Below, one piece after another: positions 41,054-53,000 of a stretch of DNA of 64,000 nucleotides; positions within the stretch are counted from its first letter, which is position 1; every line of letters starts with the position of its first letter. The notes under the pieces were generated by a model that was given only the letters and a program-made list of their open reading frames with translations, made no database searches and was not told where the DNA came from. Origin of the DNA: Eutreptiella sp. 'Long Island Sound 2002' (lineage: Eukaryota > Euglenozoa > Euglenophyceae > Eutreptiales > Eutreptiaceae); the NCBI GenBank assembly GCA_964036045.1, contig OZ038382.1, positions 9,124,853 to 9,188,852 on the forward strand, in the 5' to 3' direction. A program made the position numbers and the translations under genes.

Positions 41054-44000
41054 CTGCGGACGAGGCAACGGGGGAAAGACGGAGCGGGGGCTGGCCGTGC
41101 CGGCGTGATAGGCGGGTCGCTGCACGACAGCAGCCGGAAGACAAAGGGACTGTAAAGTGGGCGGTGACGCCACAACGGTTTGCATTCAACACGGGGAAAA
41201 ACCTGCAACAGGCGTAACACCATAAGCAATGGCGTAAAACTCTGAAAATCCAAAAAAGGGGGGGGGGTGTTTTACCTCCCCCCATAAGTGTCAGCTTAGT
41301 TGGGGGCTTCCTGAGCTTAGTGCCTACATATGGGTAGTAGAGCCATTACTTGCTCTCGGCTTCCTTTCCCATATTCTTGTAATTTAGTTAGGAAAGAGAA
41401 GCCATGTGAAGCCCCGAGGCGGCCTTTATCCCTTGGTAACTCTTGCCATGGGGAAGCAGTCTGCACGGCATGGGTCGCGGGAGTCCCCCTACACACTCTT
41501 GCAGGCTGGGCTGGAGTACGCCGTAGTAGCGTAATCCCATTCTCTAACCCCCTGGGGTTGCTCTTCACCCACACTCTATTTTCTCTTGGCACTTGCCTGT
41601 CTTGTTGTGGTTTTTCAGCCATAGCCCCATGGTGTGCCCCCTTGGGTTGTGTCCTAGTGGCGGGGGGGGGGGGTGGGTCCACCAGACAAGCCATGTGCAT
41701 GCGCATCACGATCAGGCACCAACGGTCCCCAAGAAAATTTTGGCTCGTTGCGGCATGCTGCGGCATGCTGCTGCCGTTGGTGCCGTTATTCACGATGTAA
41801 TATTTTTTGCATTGCATTGCATTCATTCTTGTCTTGTGCTTTTGCATTGCATTACAATGCATTTAGCTTCCAATGATCATTATCCATTGCCCTGTGCCTT
41901 GCACTGCATACTAGTGCAACCACCAAGGCGTTCATTGGTGGGCGATGACTAGTCAAAAGGTGATGTCCCGAAAGAACCGCTAAGGTGCTAGCCCGTGGTA
42001 ATACCAGCTTGTCATTGCCCCCAACCCTTTATTTTTGGGCTTTGGCACAATCAGTTTGCGGTAAGCAACAACTTAGTTTCTACCCACAAGACTGGGAGGG
42101 TTCCGTCCGCACCCACAAGCAAGGAGGGTTCCTGCTAACCTCTAACTCGCAAGGCTCGGGGTCAGTTAACTACCCACAAGACTAGGAGGATGCCTTCCAC
42201 ACCCACAAGCTGGCAGGGTTCCTTCCAACCCACTGGCCTACACTTTTAGCTCTGCACTCTCAACCTGGGGCAAGCCCAAAAATGGCTCTTAGACTGATTT
42301 AGTTCAGGTGTTTAAAGTATCTATTTAAGCCCACACCCAGCACACGTCTGCACATGGCTAGCCCTACGCAGTGCACTGCCAGCTAGAGTGCTTTGCTTAC
42401 TGGGGTTTTATTTAGTTACTTTTCTCCTTGCTCTCCCTGTCTCCCTTTGATCCCTGGACCATGAATGGGCAAAAGCTCCACTTACGGTTTGTTACACCCC
42501 CATCCCTTGCGCAGTGAGGAAACTGGGTGGGGGTGGCCTAGCAGTGCTGTTTGTCGTGGCTGTGTGGGTCACCGATGGCCGCTGTTCACTGCCGCCGGCA
42601 CTGGCCCTTCCGTGCCCACCCACAACTGATGCAGACACCGTTCCCACCGACAAATGGCAAGCCCCAGCGCCTGCCCAGACTGCAGCATGCGCACTCAAAC
42701 CTTGCGGCTGACGGATGTGCTGCTAAACGCGCCCCACGTGATGGTGCTGCCGGGGATGTACTGCAGGATGCACTTGCTGATATCGATGCCCTGGATGCCG
42801 CGGAACACCGTGGCGCCCTGCGTGGGGAGGCAGTTCAGGGCAGTGGTCAAATGGTAGATGAACACGCGCCACTGGAAGATGACCTTGGTGTCGTTGAGGC
42901 GCATGGCCCTATTGCAGTCCTTGTAGATGTTCGTCTCCAGCGTGTACAGGTGCAGCACCATGATGGAGACGGGGCTCAGCTTGCTCTGGCCGGCTGCCAC
43001 CTGAAAGTGGGGGCGAGGCAGCGATGCATTGGAGGGGGGGAGGGGGGGGGATGGCCCGTGATGTTGCATGTTTGCTGGAGCTGTGCTCAGAGCTGGTTTG
43101 TTGCATGTGTGGGTGGTTGTTGCTCACGTGTCATTGCATTGCAACAATATGAGAGGTTGGAAGCCCGTCATGATGTCACCGTGACAATGCCCAACCCGCC
43201 AACAAATCACTTTGGGGGCTACGGGCAGGCCAAATGTGCCTTGCCCCATAGGTACATATCTCCGGCCAATTTGCCTCGCATTTCTGGCACTGCCACCCCC
43301 CCCCGCCTCCCCACATGGATGGTCCCCCACGCCTCCAGAGCGCCCAGCCTACACCCAGCCGCTGTCTACCTGACGGCAAGCACCAGCTTCAGTGGCATTT
43401 GTAACCGACAGCAACCTCCTCCAACCGCCTGTCTAGCTGCTTCTGGGGCCGCCTCTGAGGTCCCTTCCGTTCCTATGCATCACTGGAGGAGGGAGGGGGC
43501 AAAGGACGCTGCCAGTGATTCGGAAGTGGGTGGGGATTTCACGTTTACTGCCAACGGGAGTGGGGGAAGGCGCACGGCGGTGAGGGGGCTTGGGTTGGGA
43601 CAGGGCATCACACAGGGGCAGGGACCCAGGTCAGTGCCCGATTCCCTGCCGGACATTGGGGCTGAACGCAGGCTGGCCCGGTCCCAAGGCCGACCGGACT
43701 GTACACCGGTCCGATGGGCCCCATCGAAGCGCTGGCGGGCGGGAGATGCTGTCGTGCCTGCGTGTGTGGGCGCGCACGCGGGCGTTTTGTTTTGATTTTC
43801 GGTTGGCACCCCCACCCCCTGGGGAGGGGGGGGGGGGATGGCGCTGTTGGTGCAATGGGGAGGGGGTCGCGCGCTATTGCCCTGCCCTGGGCACAGAGAT
43901 AGCGCGCTGTGCTGCGATTGGGAGCGTGCAGTCATATGCTACGCAGCGGCATGTGAGTGCGTATGTGCGCGCCTACGCGGGTGTGGGGGTGCACATGCAC

Positions 44001-47000
44001 GTGCTGATGTATTCCGCAGTGGCGACCAAACTTGCCACGAGCTTACACCAGTTCAGACATGATCAGATGGAGCAGAGTCCTACTGAGCCACACGCTGGAC
44101 GCAGCACGTTCCTACTGAGTTCTGGTGGTGTAGGGAACGGGTGTTGCTGAGTGGCCTTTGGTACGGGGCCAATTGCTACTGAGAACCAGTTGCCTTGCCG
44201 GACGCTAGTGGCATGTCTGGTGGCGACCTTCAGACTGCCGCCAAGTCAATATCGAGAGGGCACACCTTGTCCTGCACGAACAGCTTACACATGGTCAACA
44301 TCTTGTCGACGTCTTGATACACCGGGGACTCGGCTTTCCAGCCCGCGGCCTCCATGTCCCGCAACGCAGTCTCCAGCCAGATCTCGGGGGTCCAGTCGTC
44401 ACCAAGCACCTGCATGACGCGCGCGTTGGGGCCCGGCGGATGTGCTGCGTGCGCGCCCACATGAATGCAAAAAGGGTGGCTGCCCCGGGCCCTGCGAGCC
44501 CAGAGGCTGGACGGAGGGGCAAATCATATGGACAGCCCCACCAGCGGTCTTGCATCCCTTACCTTCCCACTGCGAGGGCTTTCATTACTTGGTCGCCATG
44601 AGGACAGAGGGAGCGCTTACCCCGTGCCGCAGGCGCACCGCAGGGGCCGCAGGGTAAAGGGGAATTAGCTGTGGGGAAATGAGCACCGTATTAATTTTCC
44701 TCAATTTTGGGTTAAGGACGTAGGTCACACGGGCACAATGGCGAGGGACAATACTGAAACGGGACAAAAAAGGCGTGATAACCACCCCGCATTTCAAAAG
44801 TACCTTTCACAAAGGGTACAATTTACATTGTTCGACGAAACGTACCCAAATTGCGCGCCGCAGGCGCCGCACGATTAGCACTCCCAGAGGCTATGTCCAT
44901 AGAGCTTCAATGACCCGACCACGATCCCAAATGGTACAGACAGAGAACGTTGCCAAGCACCGCGCCTCGTGTGTCTCAAGCTGCGCTCTCTGTCCCTGCT
45001 CCATTCCTTTTCCTGCCCTTTGCCTCCCTCCTTACAGATGAGTCTGGCTGTAATCCCCCTGAGTCACTCGAACACCCACCATCTGGGGCAGACGCGGTGT
45101 CTCATGTACAGTCAGTGCAGCAGCCACAGCTCGGCACCGTCGACAACTCACTCCTGCAGCACCCGGGGCTGCAGGAAATGTCGGACGAGGAGAGGGTAGG
45201 CTTGTCGGACCCCCCCCCCTCCGCAAGGTCGTCCGGGGCTGGGGCGGGGGGGGGGGGGTACAGGGGTAGGGGGCAACCGTCTTCCGTCGCCCGCCAACCG
45301 TCGGTTCGCTTCCGCGGTCTTGAGCAACCTCAAGAAGGCGTGCCAAGCCGTGGACGGGGCCCTAGCGCCCCCCTTCCCCCCCCCCCCCGGGCGTGTGGTG
45401 GGCACGGGCCACACCTGCAACAGGTCCAGTTCGTCGTCAACAGCCTCCAGGCCCTCCCCCAAGCGGTCCTTCATTGAAGAGGAGACGCCTTCGCCCTTCT
45501 CTCCGGGCGCCTCCACCGCACTGCCCGCCATCGACGCCACGATGCTCTCCACGCTGCACTTGACGATGGCCTGCTCCTCGGCGTTGCACTCCGCGTACGT
45601 GGCCCGCAGCCGCTCCACACCCTCCGAGTCCCGGCTGCGCGTCACGTCCACGCTGCAAACCAGCGAAGGCCGTGTGCGCATGGCACAGCGCGTACCCTCC
45701 CCATCCCCGACCCTGGGCCCATCCCCGCCTCTGCCCCCCGGCCCCTGCTTCACATCATTTCTCGGCACATGCAATCCCATCCCCATCCCGGTACGAATTG
45801 CCATCCTTCTCCATCGGATACCCCTGAACGGATCCGGGAAACACCGAGGAACCGCTTTCCAACCGCCACTAACCGCTCTTGCAACCGCTCCTGAACCCTC
45901 CCTTCAGCCTCCCTCCCCGGTAAGCGCAGCCCTGCCGTGTTAGGTACTAGGGAGTGCTTACTGCGCGCCGCAGGGTCAGGGTGATCAGCTTTAGGGTAAT
46001 TGGCGCCGCATTACATTTCCTCTATTTGGGGTGAACGAAGTAGGAAGGGAGACACCACGATGCATTACGGAGGCCCAAATGAGCCCATGCCTATGTCCAT
46101 TTCGCCATGAGTGAGTCGCAGGTACAAAAGGTTACAATTTCCCCTGTTCCACGACAATTACCCAAATTGCACGCAGCAGCCCCCCCCCCCCCCCCTGGGA
46201 CTAGCTTGGACCAGGGACCCGTGGCGACTTTACGCGGCTGCACCGTCCGTTTTGGGTCGGCATAGCCCCGGGGCATACCCCTTCTTGCCGAGCTCCGCCG
46301 CGACCCCGTCCGCCTGGTACCAGGAGGCCCACATGAAGGCCCCGAACCCGGACTGCGTGGTCAAGTTGGCGTCCGCACCGGCCTCGAGCAGCACCCGCGC
46401 CGCAGCGACGTTGTCCGTGAGAGAGCACAGGATCAGTCCGGTCCAGCCCTGGGCGTCCTGGCCGTTGGGGTCCGCGCCCTCCGCCAGGGCCTGCCGCAGC
46501 CCCGAGACGTCCGCACTGCCCAAGTGGCTGCGCAGCCACACCACTGCCTTTAGGTACGGGGCCATCAGGATCGGCCGCACGCTCAGCTCCGCCACTTCGA
46601 AGACGGTGGTGCCCGCGCCGGTGCCGATGGCGCGCTTGGAACCGGTGCTGAGCAGGTGCTTGACGATGCTGGTGCTGCCTAAAGGAAGGGGAATGGGGCG
46701 TCCGGGGTGTCGCGGGCGCGGAGGGGACTGACTGCTGAGGACGGGCGGTGAGCCAGACGATCGATCGGATGGCGTTGGGCAGCAGTGGTGTGCTTAGTGT
46801 TTGGCCTACGGGGAGGGGAGGGTATGAGGGTCAAAAAAAGTTTGTGTACCTAAAATGGGCCTCTCGTTTTTGGCTCTTTAGTCAAAAATTCTATTGGCTT
46901 CAGCAAGGCACCTCGAAGAGAGACGAGAGAAGAGCCCTGGGGTACATGGGCGTAGTGGCCACTACGTGGGTCCCCAGGGGTGCTTGAGCACCCGTATTGT

Positions 47001-50000
47001 CACCAAACGATCACCCAAGCACACCCCAGGGGCGACAGAACGGTTTCAGAAAAAGTGGAATTTTCCAAAAATTTCCAAATGCCACTAAACGGCTTAAATA
47101 ACAGCAGTTTTGGGGCTTTCGGGGTGCCCATGGCCCCGGCTACACGGGCCTGGCGGCCACTACATGGGTCCCTGTGGGTGCTTAAGTACCCCTATTGTCA
47201 CCAAATGACCACCCAACCCCTTCCCAGGGGCGACAGAAGGGTTTCAGAAAAAGTCAAATGTTCCACAATTTTCAGCCGACACATGCTAGCCTTACACGCA
47301 AGGGGCCATATGGGGGGGGTTGGACCGGAGCTACCCAGTGTTCGGGCCTGGGGTGGGGGAAAATTGGCTTGCGCCCACGGGGGGTCACGGATGTCCATTT
47401 CCCAAACCCCCCCCCCCCCCCTCCTTCAGGCGACAGCCGTGACCCCCCCCGGGCGCAAGCCAATTTTCGCCATCCCCTGGTACCCCCGCCATGGGTTAGG
47501 GGGTCCATATATAAAAAAAAAATCTGCACGACCCAGGTCCAAATCCACAAACAGCGCCCACAATACGCAAAGAAGTTTTGACCCCCCCCCCCCCCGCACA
47601 CCCACACCCACCCCACCCCCCCACACCCACCCCACCCCCCAAAAATGGGGTAGGGGGGGGTAGGGGGGATAGGGGGTTCAAAAGCGAAAAAATCATAGGG
47701 GGATCAATTTGTCTCCCAAAATGATGATTTTACAAGGGGAGTATGCTTCGCGAATGACCCCCCAAAAGGGGGGGTTCTTTGGAGGAAAGGTTTTAAGGTT
47801 TTTGGGTGGGTGGGTGACTTGGCCTGGGTGGGTGGGTCCGCCAGGTCCCCCCCTGTGTGACATTCCGTCTGGTTGTTGCTCCTTTACGGGGCCCTGGACA
47901 GTCACCCGTTCTTCCCTTCGCATGTTGCGTCGGGTTGCTGCTTTCTGTCAGCCGCTGCGGCCGGTGCTCTTGCTGGTGTCGTTTCCGCGTTCGCGGAGCC
48001 CAGTAGTTGGTGTGTTGGGGCTGCGCTGAATGTGACATGGTGTGCCGTTTGCGCGTCAGCGGCGCCCAATAATTGGCGTATTGAGGATGTGCTGGTTGTT
48101 GCCGGGGTCCTTTGACTGTTTTTGCTGTCCACGTGCCTCTGTTCACAGGCCGTCCGTAGCCTGCCTCGCTGTGTTTCTGTGTGCGTGAGGCCCAGGTGCC
48201 CTGTTCCTCCACGCGCTGTCCCGGCCGTCCACCATATGTCCTTTTCCCCCTCACGGCTGGTCTGCCCCTGATGGGCTCCCGCTCCTGTTGCGCAAACACC
48301 CCATCTGGGCTGCGGGAGACACCCCCCACCTGATGCCGGTTGAGCAGGGGTTGCCCTGGCACCCGGTAGCAACGGGGCTGGCTGGCCAGGCCATCCCCTT
48401 TATTGTCGCCGCCTCCCATGCGCACGCTCTGCCATCCGCTCCATTCTGGTTCCCTGTTCCCGCTATTCTGGTTGCCTCTCCTGCCTTGCCCGCCAGCCCC
48501 CCCCCCCCCCGTGGATAAGCACATCCCTGCATTCGACCACCCACTTGGGCGGCCAAAAGTCAGTTGGCCCGGGTAGCAGTCAGCCAACACTCAGGCACTG
48601 CCCTGGCACGGCCGCCAGGCGGCCTCCGTCATGGTCCCCAAATGATTTGCTGAATGCGTCCGAGGGTTGTCCGAAAATTGCGATACTTTCTGGGGTCGTG
48701 CTGTGACGGCCACACAGAGCACACCCAAACCATGTGTGGAAACCGTGTGGAAGACTGCAGGCAAACCTCCACTGAAGCGATGGGGAGCGGGGGGTCGGAC
48801 TCCATTCCACGAAGTTCAAGAACCTGAAGCCGCGTTCCACGAAGCTCAAGCAGCTTCAGATGTTTGCCCTTCGTCCCACGAAACTCTGTTACCTTCTGCT
48901 ACTTGCCCTTCGTTGCACCTAATTACGGTGCTTGGGTGGGTGAGTCAGCTTGACTGCAGTCCTGCAGACAAAGGCAGTGGAATTGGACACCAGTTGCACT
49001 CCACGGTATTTCGAGGCACAAACGCAATTCCTGAGGACCCCACACCGACACGGTGGCACGCTATGGGGCGTGGTCCAGCCATCGGTGTTAAATCCCGGGT
49101 GCGGACTCTTGACCATGGGGTCGATAGGAGTGTTCGTAGGTCGTGGGCTTGACTCCCGAGAACCTTCGGCTCGTGTGACTCGAACCTGGGGAGGGCGGGC
49201 TTTCAAACGGCGGGGGGGGGGGGGGGCGGTCGATACAGCCCTCTGGCTTAACCCTGCCCCCACCCTAAAAAGGCTCAGTTGACGGGCCCCCCAAAATCCT
49301 ACCGAGACTGACCCCCAAGCCCTGGAGGTGACCCGGACCCAAAATTTGGCAAAAAATTAAAATGGGATTTTTGGAATCAGCGGGTCGAGGCGGACCAGAA
49401 AAGCCATCATTTGCTAGGCCAGGGGGGGGGTTGACCATTTTGAGTGCTCAAAAATATTTTCGGCGCCTTCAGCGCCACAGTTCATGATAACTGATTAATG
49501 GTCCTGTCAATTGAGCCCTTTTCCCGAACCTCCCCCCCCCCCAGTCTTGGCAGGCTCTATTGACCCCCCCCCCCCCCGCTGAAAGTGAAAACCCGACTTC
49601 CCATGTGACCACAGGTGTAGGAGTCAAGTGCTCTAACCTCCCGACCGACTGGAGTCCCTCCGCAGTCACCTACTGGCCTTTGTGGACCCCACACAACCGC
49701 GTCCAACTTCCTCTACACAACAGCGCGGCGGAGGCAGACCTCGCGCCGCCGCCAAGTGCAGGGTGGTCATGCCCATCCGGAGGTGGTACTTGTTGATGAC
49801 GGGGATGGTCAGGTCGGCGTTCGGCTGCGCCCCGTGGCTCAGCAGCAGCGTGCAGACCGGGAGGTTCCCGTTGGCCACGGCGATGGCGAGGGGGGCCACG
49901 CCATCGCACTGCAGCCCGGCGGGCACTCCGGCCTCCCCCACGAGGTACTTGATGACGTTGTGCTGCCCCGTGACGGTGGCGAAGTGCAGGGCCCGCCACA

Positions 50001-53000
50001 GCAACGACCGGTTTTCCAGCAGCAGTCCCACCATCTGAAGACGGCACGGCGGTGGGGGCCGAGGCAGGGGCCGGCTCCAACGACGGGGGGGGGAGGGGCG
50101 GGGTAGGCCAGGGATGCGCTTTGAAGGGGGGGCTCTGGAGCGGGGTTTTCAAGAGCGCGTGCCAAAACGGTTCCCGGCGGTTGGAAGAGCAATCGGGGGC
50201 AAGATCTGGCGAGTACAAATCGGTTAGAGAAACGCTGGGGGCGACAGACCCGGTTTGGACGGAAAGAAGTGTCACTTCAAAGGGGACGGGGGGTGCTTCA
50301 ATCACATGCCCGGGGGGGGGGGGGGGTTTATAGGCACCACGCCAAAACCAATATGCGCACAACCGGATCAAGGCAAACCAGTTTCCCTTCCTGTTGGCAA
50401 TGCAGACTTTGCAAGGGTCCACACGCACACACGATCGTTTGCACAGCTCGTTGTCTTGATGGCAATGTGTTGATTTGCAGGTTTGGGGGGGCTAAGAGCC
50501 AAAAAAAAAACCGGACACCCGAATCTGGGACACTACAACTGAGGAAACCCACAACCCAGACAGCGCGTCGCAGGCAACAGACAACCTCTGCGTGCCCCAT
50601 GTAGGCGGCCACCTCAATAGGCCGCACGCCATCGGGCTCCATGACCTTGTGAATGTCGGCGCCATGGTACAAAAGGAGCTCAGCGACGTAGACGTTGCCC
50701 TGGGCACACGCCATGTGCAGCATCGTGTGGTCGAAGGGGGCGCTGTCAACCGCCAGACCACGGGAAATGAGTGTGCGAATCTGGAAAGCAAAGCAGTGCA
50801 GTGTGGCGGTGTGTGGAGTGTGGTGAGGTATTGGGAGCGGAATGCGGCTTTCCAAGGTGGTGCGCCTTTGGCGGCTACCCCCTTGCTGGGTAGCTGGCTT
50901 CGCAGGCAGTGACGTTGGAGGCTCTACACTCCGAACTTTTGAAAGTGATACACAATTACAAGTGACGATTGAAAGCCTGCGATGTGTGAGTCGTGGGTGT
51001 GGGATAAGCGATATGCAATGGACATGGGGTAAAGACAGGGGGTGGGGGGGGGGGTCAGCCATAAAGCCTGAAAGAGTACGCCGGTCGGTACTTCCGGGTG
51101 CACGTACGTGTTCACATTTTGAGGAGGGGATCCTCCACTGAAAGGTGGGTTGGCTGTCCACCCGTTGGATTGGGGGTGTAGAGGGCGGGTTCAAACCTGC
51201 AAGAGGTGGGCAGCCTGTGGGGCTACCGAACAGCCGCAAAGAAGTTGGTTTTACTGCGTGAGAGTGGGGCAGTTGTCCCTCTGCTCACAAAGGCTGCTTC
51301 TGCCCCTTGGCGTCCCTCTGGTGCCGGCGCCGGCCATGCTCCCACATCATAACTAGTCCACCACAGTGTGGGAAGGGGACTTCTCTTGCGTGTCTTATAC
51401 TGCTTGCATGGCTGGGTTTGTATTCAGGCTCCGGCTCAGACTCTTGCAAATGCTCAACGGTGCAGTGTTCTCATGGTTTCCCCTTTTGTGTAGTGCTCAC
51501 ACAAGACAGTGAAGTTTGGAGGGTGCTGACCACTGCTGATGTGGGGGCCGGGGGTTCCAGATCACCAAGTGTGACCCATGAGTGGTGCGCTGCTGCTCAG
51601 GCATTTTGCGAGTTGTTTCAGGGATTCACCGCCCGTGCAGGGTGCAGTGGGTGTTTTCTCGTACCAAGGCCCTGCGGAGAGGCCTACGCAGTGCGGTGCA
51701 GTGGGTGGTTGATCTACCAAGGCCCTATTGGGTGGAGAGGGGGAGGTCTACCGCACGTTGGATTGACATGGGTGGATGGGATCCGTGTGGAGAAGAGGGG
51801 TGTGTGGGACAGGAGGGGGGGGGGGGGGGCTGCCATGACCGCTGGTTGGTAACCGTGTAGTGCAGCTCTTGTCCGGCGCCATGTCCACTGTGTGACCTCC
51901 TTGTGGATCGAGGGCATTGAAATTGGCGGGGTCTGAGGTCTGAAAAGCGCAATGTTGTGGTAGAGGATAGAACGTTGCTCCTGCTGGCCGAGTGCAGCGA
52001 CTGGTCCCGGGGCGTCCAATCCACAGAGGCGGTGGCAGGCTTCTTCTACGTGCATTCCCAGGACTGTGAAGTCCCAAGGGCGCTCTCCAACACCGATCGA
52101 TCCCTGCCGCAAGAGCTATCCACCCCTGCGACAACATCCATCCACCCCTGCTACAACATGCAGCTTGCATTCATCCCTGCAGCATCCTCCATCGACCCCT
52201 GCTACAACGTCCATCCACCCCTGTTGCAGCATGCATCGATCCCTGCTACAACATCCATTTACCCCTGCTACGACGTCCATCCAACCCTGCTACAACATGC
52301 AGCATGCATCGATCCCTGCTGCAGGCTCCATCGGCCCCTGCCACAACACCCATCAACCCCTGCTCTCACATCTCTCGATCTCCCCTTGCTGTAAGCACCC
52401 ATCGAAAAGAAATCAGGCCAAGTACAAGTACAATCGCCCTCAGACCACGACACGAACAGACCTTCTGCACGGCTGCGATGTGGTCCGGGGCTGTGACGCC
52501 TGCCTGCACGTTGGCCCAGATTTTGCGGGTCTGGGCTGGCGACAGGGCATTGTGCAAGCTCTTGACCTCGGACCAGGAAGCCCCTGTCCGGTTCTTGCGC
52601 TGTAAACAGGGTACGACGGCTAGTGGTGCACGTTCTGTGCCGCACGGGGACGGGGCACCCTTCTAAGCGTTCAGTGGTTGAGAGGCAGCAGGAGTTGGGG
52701 ACCAAGGGGACTCCAAGGGCTGGAAGGGGAGGCCCGAAGAGGAGGGCATCAACGCACACGCATCTCCCTGCCCCTTTCTTCACCTTTAGGTGTCAGTCAC
52801 TACCCAAATAAATGGTTTCAATTTGGTGGTTGTGGAGCGGTTGGATCCCATCCGATGGCGGTTGGCAGATGGTCAGCTGAAGTCAGTCAGCTTGCACCTG
52901 ACAGCAATTACCTGTCAGTCAGTGCTCTACTGAGGGTTAAGCCGTCAAGACAGCTGACCTCCCGCCCTCTCGGCTCCAGGGCAGGTGTACTGGCGGAGGA

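Noticed and set aside
42551-43795. 414-codon plus-strand frame
   Set aside because: Antisense shadow of ART exon 12 extended through intron sequence.
46231-46278. Natural protein end after the ankyrin exon (TAA at 46231)
   Set aside because: Would end an ankyrin repeat mid-hairpin, whereas splicing at 46279 to 45652 completes it in phase.
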